A stretch of 64,000 bases of DNA, taken from assembly GCA_949283025.1 (NCBI GenBank), contig CASDRB010000012.1, positions 124,001-188,000 of the forward strand. The letters run 5' to 3'. The notes beneath the pieces are model-generated. The model had not been told where the DNA came from, ran no database searches, and was given only the letters and a program-made list of their open reading frames with translations. This stretch comes from an uncultured bacterium (GTDB lineage Bacteria > Bacillota_I > Bacilli_A > RFN20 > CAG-826). The position numbers and the translations under genes are program-made. How positions within the stretch are numbered: position 1 is the first letter of the stretch; every line of letters begins with the position of its first letter. Below, piece by piece: positions 28,341 to 37,104 of the stretch.

Positions 28341-29012
28341 CTAATAAATTTTTGTTTTTACTTTACATATTACTAAGCATTTTATCGTTCTAGGATTAAG
28401 AGTTCTTATTAAATCAATGCAGGTTTTTAATGATGATCCACTTGTGCAAATATCGTCGACAATAAGTATTTTTTTACCACTTAAATCACCCATATTTTTC
28501 AACTTAATAATGTTACCTATCTTTTTTCTATTTTTATAATTTTGATCTGATTGTTTATAATTGCATGTTTTAATTAGTATATCAATAGACTTAAGTTTTA
28601 AAAACTTAAATATCTCTTTTACATGATTGAATCCACGATTTATATCATCATTAAAATAACTAGGGACATAAACGACATGATACCCTAAATAAAATAATTT
28701 TAAAAAATAGGTGTAATGACATAAAAATATTTCGGATAATTCTATGTCTTTACACGCTTTAAATTGATAAATTAAAGATTGCATTAATTCATCGTATTCA
28801 TATATGGCAAGACATTTGACACCGTCTATTCTAAAATGAATAAATTTGGGATTAAATTTTTTCCAGCAGCGATGGCAGACAATATTTTGATTGATAAAAA
28901 AATTTTGTAAAGAAAATAATTGGATGTCATCAAAGCATAGTTTGCAAACTTTGATTTGATTTTTTGATTGATTCAACACATTTCTTAATTTGTGTATTAA
29001 TTTGCTCAACAA
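28341..29012 (-). CDS. comFC: ComFC-like phosphoribosyltransferase-fold protein
   Basis: ComFC is needed for natural transformation and has a zinc-finger plus a PRTase fold. The 223-residue product has two Cys pairs (VCKLC at ~22 and VCHRC at ~45) and the PRPP loop KILIVDDICTSGSS near the C terminus. The start is TTG at 29012, unusual but supported by a strong GGAGAGGTGA just upstream. This makes the gene overlap the end of comFA by 83 nt. Functional competence cannot be inferred from these two genes alone. Confidence 0.88.
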   Translation of the reverse strand: MLSKLIHKLRNVLNQSKNQIKVCKLCFDDIQLFSLQNFFINQNIVCHRCWKKFNPKFIHFRIDGVKCLAIYEYDELMQSLIYQFKACKDIELSEIFLCHYTYFLKLFYLGYHVVYVPSYFNDDINRGFNHVKEIFKFLKLKSIDILIKTCNYKQSDQNYKNRKKIGNIIKLKNMGDLSGKKILIVDDICTSGSSLKTCIDLIRTLNPRTIKCLVICKVKTKIY

Positions 29013-30087
29013 TAAAAATCACCTCTCCAAATGGCGCATCAATTTTTCTGCCTACACGACCAGCAATTTGCGTCAATGTTGATTCATTATAAATATCATG
29101 ATGCGCATCATAGACAATGACATCTAAATTTTTAACTGTAACTCCTCGTTCCAAAACCGAAGTTGTTATCAAAAATTGATATTTTTTGTTTTTGAAATCA
29201 TCTATAATTTTTTGCCGATTTAAACGTTTTGAATGAACATATTCACCATGTTTAAAAAAAGGACATATCCATTTATACAATTGCTCACATTTTTCTATGG
29301 TTGGGGCAAAAATAAAAATTTGATGATTTAAATTAATTAATCTTTTTAAAATAAAAAATAAAGTGATGAGTTTAAAAGCAAACAAACGGACGATAATCTT
29401 AGGAATAGGTAATGGATATCCATGATATCTTTTTTCTAAATTTAAAATTTGGCAATTTCTCTTTTTAAATTGGTTTAAGACTTTCTGGCTTGGAGTGGCG
29501 CTCATAAAAATAAAGTTTCCTTTACAAGAGTTATGCGCAAAAGTTTCTAATGTTTTATTTTCATGAAAAGGAAAAGCATCAATTTCATCAATAATCAATA
29601 AATCAAAATATCGTTCATAGCGATATAATTGATGTGTCGTCAAACAAATTATGTCTCCGTACAATTCTTGACAATTATCACCATAAACCGCAACGACTTT
29701 ATTTTTTTTAAAGATATTTTTAAATCGGTTGAAAAGTTCTATAACAACATCTTTTCTAGGTGTGGCAAATCCTACGTATCCTCCTTTTTCAATTGTGTAT
29801 GACATTGTTTTGAGAACAATTTCGGTTTTTCCTGCACCACATACAGCTTTGAGCAAAACATTGTCTCCAGAAATATAGTGTGACAATATTTTTTTAGATA
29901 TTTTGTTTTGTTCATGACTTAAAGCATAATTCAAATTATAAGAAGCTTTTTTAGGAAATGGTTTTGTATATTTTGCCTTTTGCCCTTGAAATCCCAAACA
30001 AGCGCGGCAATATGGCAAACCATTTCGATATCCAATTTTCCGATAATCTTCATTACCGCATTTGGTGCACTTAAAATTATCGCCCAT
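28930..30087 (-). CDS. comFA: ComFA-like DNA helicase
   Basis: ComFA is the ATPase that helps pull single-stranded DNA into the cell. The 385-residue product has an N-terminal four-cysteine zinc module (CTKCGNEDYRK and YCRAC), Walker A LLKAVCGAGKTEI, LLIIDEIDAFPF (motif II), FIFMSATPS (motif III) and LTQIAGRVGRK (motif VI). It is slightly shorter than the Bacillus protein. A possible promoter (TTGACA, 17 nt, TTTTAT) precedes it and no Shine-Dalgarno sequence is seen. Confidence 0.92.
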   Translation of the reverse strand: MGDNFKCTKCGNEDYRKIGYRNGLPYCRACLGFQGQKAKYTKPFPKKASYNLNYALSHEQNKISKKILSHYISGDNVLLKAVCGAGKTEIVLKTMSYTIEKGGYVGFATPRKDVVIELFNRFKNIFKKNKVVAVYGDNCQELYGDIICLTTHQLYRYERYFDLLIIDEIDAFPFHENKTLETFAHNSCKGNFIFMSATPSQKVLNQFKKRNCQILNLEKRYHGYPLPIPKIIVRLFAFKLITLFFILKRLINLNHQIFIFAPTIEKCEQLYKWICPFFKHGEYVHSKRLNRQKIIDDFKNKKYQFLITTSVLERGVTVKNLDVIVYDAHHDIYNESTLTQIAGRVGRKIDAPFGEVIFIVEQINTQIKKCVESIKKSNQSLQTML

Positions 30088-30133
30088 ATTATTTATAGGC
30101 TATAAAAAGCAAAAGCGACTAAAATGTCAAAAT

Positions 30134-31165
30134 TTATTTGTCTAATTCTTTTATCATGTCAACGCGAGTTTGATGACGGCCACCCTCAAATGGAGTATGC
30201 AGAAATATATCAACGCGTCTTTCAACATCATTATAATCCATAAAAGCTTGTCCAAAGGCAATCATGTTAGCGTCATTATGTTGTCGCATCAACCTAGAAA
30301 CGTCGTCATTGTATCCTATACCACATCTAATACCATGTATTTTATTAGCACTAATACAAACTCCTTCGCCTGATGTGCAAATCAAAATTCCATATAAACA
30401 TTGGTGATTTGCAACTAATTGCGCTGCTTTTGTAGCAAATAATGGATAATGGCACGAATTGGAATCGTGCGTTCCACAATCAACGATGTCGTATCCAACT
30501 TGAGTCAAATGCTCAATTAATTTGGTTTTGTATAGCAATCCACCATGGTCGCTTGCAATTGAAATCTTCATACGTTTCTCCTTTAAAACTTTATTAATTT
30601 GTTCGCTATTGATTATACCTTGCCTAATAATTTTTATATCAGCATATGCATCGACTATTGTCGATGGTAAATCTCCATTTGAATTGCCATCTATATAAAA
30701 AGCGATTTCATCTTTAAATATTTTTTTGATTTGGTCCATGTCGCGCATAGGCGGCATACCCGATTTATTAGCAGATGGAACAAGCAGAGGCTTTTGAAAA
30801 TATCTGAGCATCTGTTGAAGTAACGGATGATCAGGAACTCTTACGCCAACTTTATCACTGCCATGTGTTACCCATAAAGGAATCCCTGGTTTAGCTTTAA
30901 CTAACAAAGTAATAGGACCGGGCATAAAGGCGTTAATTATTTTCAAAATATTATCATTTAATTCAATGTATTTATAAAGTTCACATACATCCGATAGCAT
31001 CATGGTGTATGGTTTATCTTCTGGTCGGCCTTTAATTTTATTGAGAAGATGATAAGCCTCCTCATCATCAAAATAAACACCAAAACCACATACGGTTTCA
31101 GTAGGAAATGCAATTACTTGATGATTTAATAAGGCTTCTTTAGCTTTCTTTAATTGTGTCTCCAT
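30134..31165 (-). CDS. TsaC/Sua5-type threonylcarbamoyl-AMP synthase fused to RpiB
   Basis: One 343-residue frame holds two enzymes. Residues 1-195 are a TsaC/YrdC/YwlC domain (VIAFPTETVCGFGVYFDDE, GRPEDKPYTMML, LLVPSANKSGMPP) that makes threonylcarbamoyl-AMP for tRNA t6A. Residues 199-343 are a complete ribose-5-phosphate isomerase B (MKISIASDHGG, GILICTSGEGVCISANKI, HNDANMIAFG). In Firmicutes these are normally separate neighbours (ywlC, ywlF). AAAGGAG lies 6 nt before Met199, so RpiB may also be made alone from 30571. The gene overlaps prmC by 26 nt. Confidence 0.93.
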   Translation of the reverse strand: METQLKKAKEALLNHQVIAFPTETVCGFGVYFDDEEAYHLLNKIKGRPEDKPYTMMLSDVCELYKYIELNDNILKIINAFMPGPITLLVKAKPGIPLWVTHGSDKVGVRVPDHPLLQQMLRYFQKPLLVPSANKSGMPPMRDMDQIKKIFKDEIAFYIDGNSNGDLPSTIVDAYADIKIIRQGIINSEQINKVLKEKRMKISIASDHGGLLYKTKLIEHLTQVGYDIVDCGTHDSNSCHYPLFATKAAQLVANHQCLYGILICTSGEGVCISANKIHGIRCGIGYNDDVSRLMRQHNDANMIAFGQAFMDYNDVERRVDIFLHTPFEGGRHQTRVDMIKELDK

Positions 31166-32003
31166 CTACTTTACCTGTAATAAATAAAAATCGTTTTTTA
31201 CCGTAAATATCTTTTTTAAAAACAAATGAAACATCATCAAAATTAATATTAATTAAATTTGTTAAATCATCTTCCATGTCTTCGCCTATTTCAAAAAACA
31301 TCATAAAATGTCTATTCATATATAACCTATGTGTTTGGAATATTCTCTCATAATATTTCCATTTTGGTTTGGCTAATAATGCTAAATGTGGTTCATGTTT
31401 ATAAACTTGCTCATCAATGGTTGTTTCGTCTTCAATATAAGGAGGATTACTGATTAGTATATCAATCTTATTTTTTTCGTTAAGTAAAGGCTCAATCAAA
31501 TCACCTTGTTTAAAATCAATATCTAAACAATAATTCATTGCGTTTTTTCTTGCTACATTTAAAGCATTATTGGATATATCTGTTGCCATTACTTTAAAAT
31601 TTGGATAACGACTTTTTATCGCAATAGCTAAACAGCCAGAACCGGTACAAACATCAGCAACATTTATATCTTTTTCATTTTTAAAATCATTAAGTATTTT
31701 TAACACATTTGCTGCTAATTCTTCTGTCTCCACACGTGGAATCAATACATTATTGTCAACTTCAATCGTCCAATCTAAAAATTGAGTTTTTCCAATTACA
31801 TATTGCAATGGCTCGCCTTTAATAATTCGATCCAAATATAGATTCAATTTATTTTCATCTTTAACTGGCAAATCAAACAATGGGATCAATTGAGTTAAAT
31901 TATCACAATCATTTGCCGCAAATAATAAACCTCTAATTACCGAATCATTAACATATTTATTTTTTATTGCTTTTAACTTTTTAAAAGCTTCACGATTAGT
32001 CAT
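31140..32003 (-). CDS. prmC: Release factor glutamine methyltransferase PrmC
   Basis: PrmC methylates the glutamine of the GGQ motif in RF1 and RF2. The 287-residue product has an N-terminal helical domain, LQYVIGKTQFLDWTIEVDNN, the SAM site VADVCTGSGCLAIAI and the catalytic ILISNPPYIEDE. Length is typical. It follows prfA by 1 nt, the standard arrangement, and overlaps the TsaC-RpiB start. Confidence 0.97.
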   Translation of the reverse strand: MTNREAFKKLKAIKNKYVNDSVIRGLLFAANDCDNLTQLIPLFDLPVKDENKLNLYLDRIIKGEPLQYVIGKTQFLDWTIEVDNNVLIPRVETEELAANVLKILNDFKNEKDINVADVCTGSGCLAIAIKSRYPNFKVMATDISNNALNVARKNAMNYCLDIDFKQGDLIEPLLNEKNKIDILISNPPYIEDETTIDEQVYKHEPHLALLAKPKWKYYERIFQTHRLYMNRHFMMFFEIGEDMEDDLTNLININFDDVSFVFKKDIYGKKRFLFITGKVDGDTIKES

Positions 32004-32004
32004 A

Positions 32005-33081
32005 TTATTTTTGTCCTGCTAATTTCATTTGTTGATCATAATTAACTAAAGCGTCAATAACTTCTTCTAGCTCGCCTTCCATAACGCGATCTAATTTTTG
32101 AATCGTAAAACCGATGCGATGGTCTGTAACTCGATTTTGAGGATAATTATAAGTACGTATTTTTTCACTTCTTTCGCCAGTACCGACTTTTAATTTTCTT
32201 TCGTTACCAATTTCTTCTTCTTGTTTTGCTAAAGCATCAGAATACAATTTTGTTCTTAACATCTGCATAGCAATTTCTTTATTTTGGATTTGAGATTTTT
32301 CAGTCTGACAAGCAACAACAGTGCCAGTAGGAATATGAGTAATTCTTACCGCTGATTCGGTTTTATTAACGTTTTGACCGCCAGCACCTTGGCTGCGGTA
32401 TGTATCTATTTGCAAATCAGCTGGATTGATTTCAATATCAATTTCATCTGCTTCTGGCATAACCAAAACGGTCGCTGTTGAAGTATGTATTCGTCCATTG
32501 GCTTCAGTTTTAGGAACTCTTTGAACACGGTGGGCGCCACTTTCAAATTTTAATTTTGAATAAACACCATCCCCTTTTATTTTAAAAGAAATTAATGCAT
32601 AGCCTCCAGCTTCGCAAGGTGAAGCATCTAAAATTTGCAATTTCCATCCTTGAACTTCGGCATATTTGGTGTACATTCTAAATAAATCACCAGCAAAAAT
32701 ATTAGCCTCGTCTCCTCCGACAGCACCACGAATTTCAACAATGATATTTTTGTCATCATTAGGATCTTTGGGTATTAACAAAATGTGCAATTCATCAACG
32801 ATTTGCTCTTCTTTTTGACTTAAATTTTTGAATTCCTCTTTGCCCATCTCGGCAATTTCTAAATCTTGATCCTTGCTCATTTCAAAAGCCTGTTTTTTGT
32901 TTTCGACAGTCATTAAATACTCATTAAATTTTTCAACTTGTGGTTCTAATGACGCTCTTTCTTTATTTAAGGAGCGAAAATAGTTCATATCATTAGTAAT
33001 GTCTTCTTTAATTAATTCATTGTCGATTTCTTCTAATCTAGCTTTTGCTACTTTTAATCTTTGATACATTGCTTCTTCCAT
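32005..33081 (-). CDS. prfA: Peptide chain release factor 1
   Basis: RF1 reads UAA and UAG. The 358-residue product carries the P-x-T anticodon-mimic in HRVQRVPKTEANGRIHTS and the GGQ loop RSQGAGGQNVNKTESAVR. Length is normal. The start at 33081 (AAAGG ten nt upstream) is used; an internal ATG at 33069 is possible. It is the first gene of prfA-prmC-tsaC/rpiB. Confidence 0.98.
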   Translation of the reverse strand: MEEAMYQRLKVAKARLEEIDNELIKEDITNDMNYFRSLNKERASLEPQVEKFNEYLMTVENKKQAFEMSKDQDLEIAEMGKEEFKNLSQKEEQIVDELHILLIPKDPNDDKNIIVEIRGAVGGDEANIFAGDLFRMYTKYAEVQGWKLQILDASPCEAGGYALISFKIKGDGVYSKLKFESGAHRVQRVPKTEANGRIHTSTATVLVMPEADEIDIEINPADLQIDTYRSQGAGGQNVNKTESAVRITHIPTGTVVACQTEKSQIQNKEIAMQMLRTKLYSDALAKQEEEIGNERKLKVGTGERSEKIRTYNYPQNRVTDHRIGFTIQKLDRVMEGELEEVIDALVNYDQQMKLAGQK

Positions 33082-33155
33082 AAAAATAAATCCTTTAAAA
33101 TACCATTGGTTATTTTATCATAATATTGTTTTGTTAAAAAGACCTATGTTGGTCT

Positions 33156-33183
33156 TTGATAAATAGGTAAAAAATGTTATAGT
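33156..33183 (+). promoter_or_regulatory. Promoter of the 33204 membrane-protein gene
   Basis: TTGATA (33156-33161) and TATAGT (33178-33183) are 16 nt apart. A GGGA ribosome-binding site and the ATG at 33204 follow. The -35 box overlaps one arm of a hairpin. Confidence 0.6.
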
Positions 33184-33203
33184 TTTAATTTGTAAGGGAA
33201 ATT

Positions 33204-33743
33204 ATGAATAAAGGCAAGATTAAATTTTATTTAAAGTGTGCAAGTATATTCTTAAGTGTCATTTTGGTTTTTTTATTAACCTGTTCTTTTATTGAATTTG
33301 ATAGTGTTGAAACATCTGGGACTTATCGTTACTTTTTAGATGGTTTTTCTTTGATTGTTGGCAACGCTAAAGCGATGAGATATTACGATTTTTTTGAAAT
33401 GACTTTTACAGACGATATTTATCCAAAATCTTTAATTGCATTACTTATAACTATATTTGTTTTTTTAATTTGTTTTATACAAGTGGTTTCTACTTGTTTA
33501 CAAAAAATTAAATATACTTATTTAATTGGTAATTCTATTAACATTTTATTGTCGTTATGTGTGTTTATTTTGGGGTTAACATTTAAAAACTCATATCCTC
33601 TTCAAGAGATAAATATTGGGATTGGCTATGGTTTAATATTACTAATAATTTGTTCCATATTGATAGCGCTTATCAATGGTTTTTTAACATATGAAGAAAT
33701 TATTGAAATTAAAAGAAAAAATACAGTCGATAAAGTACTTTAG
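33204..33743 (+). CDS. Four-helix membrane protein of unknown function
   Basis: The 179-residue protein has four hydrophobic segments (CASIFLSVILVFLLTCSFI; LIALLITIFVFLICFIQVVS; NSINILLSLCVFILGLTF; YGLILLIICSILIALINGF) and a charged C-terminal end. I recognise no family. It lies 50 nt upstream of dnaX on the same strand, so it may be co-transcribed with the DNA-metabolism operon. Confidence 0.6.
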   Translation: MNKGKIKFYLKCASIFLSVILVFLLTCSFIEFDSVETSGTYRYFLDGFSLIVGNAKAMRYYDFFEMTFTDDIYPKSLIALLITIFVFLICFIQVVSTCLQKIKYTYLIGNSINILLSLCVFILGLTFKNSYPLQEINIGIGYGLILLIICSILIALINGFLTYEEIIEIKRKNTVDKVL

Positions 33744-33793
33744 TTCTTTATGCACTATGGTTTTTTGTTATATAATATTGGGTGGTAATAAAT

Positions 33794-35560
33794 ATGAGTT
33801 ATAAAGCATTATATCGAAAGTATCGTCCAAACACTTTTGAAGAAGTTTCTGGACAAGAATACATTGTTAAAATATTGAAGAACGCTTTGATTAGCAACAA
33901 AATAGGTCATGCCTATTTATTTGCTGGTCCAAGAGGGACTGGCAAAACAACTATGGCTAAACTCTTTGCAAAAGCATTGAATTGTGAAGAAGGAATAGGA
34001 CATACTTGTGGACATTGTAAAAATTGTTTAGCAATATTAGAAGGCAATCACCCTGATGTCATTGAAATTGATGCCGCATCTAACAACGGCGTCGAAGAAG
34101 TTAGAGACTTAATTGATAAAGTTCGTTATTCTACTATTTTAGGTAGATATAAAGTTTACATTATTGACGAAGTCCACATGATGACTCCTGGCGCTTTTAA
34201 CGCACTATTAAAAACATTAGAGGAACCGCCAGCTCATGTAATTTTTATTTTAGCGACAACCGAACCACATAAAATCTTGCCAACAATTTTGTCAAGATGC
34301 CAAAGATTTGATTTTTCAAAACTAAGTGATAAGGAAATCAAACAAAGACTGGTTTATGTTTTAAATAATGAACACATTGAATATGAAGAACAAGCTATTG
34401 ATTTAATTATTTCTTTATGTGATGGAGGGATGAGGGATGCTCTGTCAATTTTAGACCAAGTGCTTGCTTATTCGCAAAACAAATTAAATTCGCAAGATAT
34501 ATTGAATATATTTTCACTTGAATCTGTCGATGAAAAGGTCGCATTGTTACAAGATGCTGCTAATCACGATACTTCAAATGTATTGAATCGCATTCAAAAA
34601 TATCAAGATAAAGGTTCAGATATAAAACGTTTGACAAACGACTTATTATTAATGTTAAAAGATGCATTAATTTATAAAAAAACTGGTTCGACCCAATATC
34701 TAGAATTATTAAATGGAGATCAAGTCAAAAAGCTGGCAAATATTTATTCTATAAATAATCTTATAAACTCCATTGATATCGTGTTAAATGCAATAAAGGA
34801 TTTTAAAAACGTCAGTTCAATAAGCCCTATTTTTTCTATTGCTCTTTTAAAAATTTGTTCTTTAGAAAATAACAATATCACAAAAGATGAAATCCAAATT
34901 GAAACCAAAGATCAACAAATGGACAAATCAAGGATAAGACCACCATTTATAAAATCTACACCAATTGATAAAACTATCGATTCTAAGCAACAATCAAATA
35001 ATGAAAATACGCAAGCAGAAACTATAAAAGAAAAAGAAAAAAACGAGACAAGAAAACCAAAGGAAATTCAGCCATCAATTTTTGATGAAAGTTTTTATCA
35101 AAATGTAAAAATCGATTCCAAATTAACAAGGCCAATCGATGCAAAAATTGAAGAGAATTTATATGTTTTGAGCAAAGATTTGATTTTAAATGTCATGATT
35201 AGTGCAACCAAAGATATGAAGACTAAACTAATAAAAGATTGGGATGACTTACAAAAATTGTCAATGCATCCACAATTGGGAGGGAAAGCCGCATTATTAT
35301 ATGATGCACATTTACTTGTCGCCACAAAAACAATCATGCTAATTGAATATGATTTGACGAGCAAGGTTGACAAAATCAATGTGCAAGATGCACAAATGGA
35401 CCTACAAAAAATTACACAGATGGTTTTTAAACGTAAAATGTTTGTTTATGCTTTGTCAAGAAATGAATCGGTTGAACTTCAACAAAAATTTATTAATTTA
35501 AAACAAATTGGCAAGTTGCCAAAGCCAGATACAATTGAAATTACTATGATTGGAGAATAA
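33794..35560 (+). CDS. dnaX: DNA polymerase III subunit gamma/tau
   Basis: DnaX is the clamp-loader ATPase. The 588-residue product has LFAGPRGTGKTTMAK (Walker A), a four-cysteine zinc module (CEEGIGHTCGHCKNC), IIDEVHMMTPGAFNALLKTL (Walker B), and SRCQRFDF with the arginine finger. A long linker rich in Gln/Lys/Glu precedes a C-terminal tau-like domain. The ATG at 33794 follows GGTGG and is preferred to 33782. It heads dnaX-ybaB-recR-tmk-holB-ricT-rsmI. Confidence 0.97.
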   Translation: MSYKALYRKYRPNTFEEVSGQEYIVKILKNALISNKIGHAYLFAGPRGTGKTTMAKLFAKALNCEEGIGHTCGHCKNCLAILEGNHPDVIEIDAASNNGVEEVRDLIDKVRYSTILGRYKVYIIDEVHMMTPGAFNALLKTLEEPPAHVIFILATTEPHKILPTILSRCQRFDFSKLSDKEIKQRLVYVLNNEHIEYEEQAIDLIISLCDGGMRDALSILDQVLAYSQNKLNSQDILNIFSLESVDEKVALLQDAANHDTSNVLNRIQKYQDKGSDIKRLTNDLLLMLKDALIYKKTGSTQYLELLNGDQVKKLANIYSINNLINSIDIVLNAIKDFKNVSSISPIFSIALLKICSLENNNITKDEIQIETKDQQMDKSRIRPPFIKSTPIDKTIDSKQQSNNENTQAETIKEKEKNETRKPKEIQPSIFDESFYQNVKIDSKLTRPIDAKIEENLYVLSKDLILNVMISATKDMKTKLIKDWDDLQKLSMHPQLGGKAALLYDAHLLVATKTIMLIEYDLTSKVDKINVQDAQMDLQKITQMVFKRKMFVYALSRNESVELQQKFINLKQIGKLPKPDTIEITMIGE

Positions 35561-35565
35561 AAACT

Positions 35566-35871
35566 ATGAATATGCAACAAATTATGATGCAAGCCCAAAA
35601 AATGCAAAGAGAATTAAAAAAAGCAAAAGAAAACTTAGCAAATCAAGAATTCAAATTGTCAAAAAATGGTATGGTTGAAATAGTCATGTATGGCGATAAA
35701 ACAATTAAAGCCATCAACATTGATCAAGACGCATTTGACATAGACAATAAAGAAATGATTGAAGAATCTATCGGGATGTGCATCAACGAACTTATTGAAC
35801 AAATTGATGAAACAGAAGAAAAAATAAATGAAAAAATTACCGGTTCAAAAAATGGGGGCGGTTTATTTTAA
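35566..35871 (+). CDS. ebfC: YbaB/EbfC nucleoid-associated protein
   Basis: A 101-residue small DNA-binding protein. It starts MNMQQIMMQAQKMQRELKKA and has LSKNGMVEIVMYGDKTIKAI and the Gly-rich end NGGGLF, as in YbaB/EbfC. It lies between dnaX and recR, its usual position, and its stop overlaps the recR start. Confidence 0.95.
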   Translation: MNMQQIMMQAQKMQRELKKAKENLANQEFKLSKNGMVEIVMYGDKTIKAINIDQDAFDIDNKEMIEESIGMCINELIEQIDETEEKINEKITGSKNGGGLF

Positions 35872-36473
35872 TGGAAGAATTAAAGGCTATTCAAACTTTA
35901 ATAGATTGTTTATCAAAGCTTCCTAGTATTGGCAAAAAATCTGCAGAAAGATTAGCGTATGCTATGATTGACATGGATGAAAACGAATTATTAGATTTTT
36001 CTAACGCTATCAAAAATTTAAAATCTTCAATTCACCGCTGCTCTAATTGCGGCATGTATTGCGAGGGCGAACTCTGTTCAATTTGTCAAGACGAAAACCG
36101 CGACAAAAATACATTGATGATTGTCTCGTATCCCAAAGATGTTGTCGCATTTGAAAAATCACAAAGTTTTAATGGTTTATATCATGTTTTAAATGGAGCA
36201 ATATCAACTTCAAAAGGGATAAGTTTTGACGATTTAAATGTTACTACTTTATTCAAAAGATTAGCTGATGAAAATATCAAGGAAGTAATTTTGGCCACCA
36301 ATCCAAATGTTGATGGTGAAACCACTGCGATTTATTTAGCAAAAAAACTTGAAAAATATAATGTTAAAGTTACTCGTTTAGCTTATGGATTACAAATGGG
36401 TGGAGCATTAGATTATACTGATGCATTAACTTTAAATAAGGCTTTGCAAGGCCGTCAAAAAATCGGAGATTAA
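35871..36473 (+). CDS. recR: Recombination protein RecR
   Basis: RecR works with RecF/RecO in loading RecA on gaps. The 200-residue product has a helix-hairpin-helix (LSKLPSIGKKSAERLAYAM), a zinc finger (CSNCGMYCEGELCSIC), a Toprim domain (LMIVSYPKDVVAFEKSQSF) and the C-terminal TRLAYGLQMGGALDYTD. Length is typical. Confidence 0.98.
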   Translation: MEELKAIQTLIDCLSKLPSIGKKSAERLAYAMIDMDENELLDFSNAIKNLKSSIHRCSNCGMYCEGELCSICQDENRDKNTLMIVSYPKDVVAFEKSQSFNGLYHVLNGAISTSKGISFDDLNVTTLFKRLADENIKEVILATNPNVDGETTAIYLAKKLEKYNVKVTRLAYGLQMGGALDYTDALTLNKALQGRQKIGD

Positions 36474-36477
36474 AAAT

Positions 36478-37104
36478 ATGTTTATAACATTAGAAGGTCC
36501 AGAAGGAAGCGGAAAAACTTCTGCAATGAAATTAGTTGTAGAAAGATTAAAAAAAGACGGGTATGAAATCGTGCAGACCCGCGAGCCAGGCGGTACGCCT
36601 ATTGCTGAACAAATTCGCAATGTCATTTTAGACATTAATAATACCGCTTTAGATCCTAGAGCTGAAGCTTTATTATATGCGGCGTCAAGGCGCCAACACC
36701 TCATAGAAAAAGTTTGGCCGGCTATAAACGAGGGTAAAATTGTCATTTGCGATCGTTTTATTGATTCTTCTTTAGCATACCAAGGTGGCGCAAGGCATTT
36801 AGGCATCGAACAAATTTTATCAATTAATATGTTTGCTACCGAAAATACATGGCCTGATTTAACATTACTATTTGATTTAAAACCTGAAATCGGATTGCAA
36901 AGAATTGCTTGTAATAATCAACGCGAAGTCAATCGATTGGATTTAGAAAAACTTGAATTTCATCATCAAGTAAGGAATACTTTTTTGGAATTAGCAAAAC
37001 GATATCCAAAACGCTTTGTCATTATTGATGCATCTTTATCTATTGATGATGTCGCAAATGCTGCATATAAAGCAATATGGGACAAATTACATGCGCAGCG
37101 ATGA
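36478..37104 (+). CDS. tmk: Thymidylate kinase
   Basis: Tmk phosphorylates dTMP. The 208-residue product has the P-loop MFITLEGPEGSGKTSAMK, the substrate segment TREPGGTPIAEQIR, DRFIDSSLAYQGGARHLG, and a lid segment RIACNNQREVNRLD. It follows recR and overlaps holB by 14 nt. The yaaQ and yaaR genes that separate tmk and holB in Bacillus are absent. Confidence 0.97.
   Translation: MFITLEGPEGSGKTSAMKLVVERLKKDGYEIVQTREPGGTPIAEQIRNVILDINNTALDPRAEALLYAASRRQHLIEKVWPAINEGKIVICDRFIDSSLAYQGGARHLGIEQILSINMFATENTWPDLTLLFDLKPEIGLQRIACNNQREVNRLDLEKLEFHHQVRNTFLELAKRYPKRFVIIDASLSIDDVANAAYKAIWDKLHAQR

Noticed and set aside
33744-33793. SRP RNA (4.5S/scRNA) upstream of dnaX as in Bacillus
   Set aside because: Only 50 nt separate the genes and the GGAA/GNRA-type SRP hairpin is absent.
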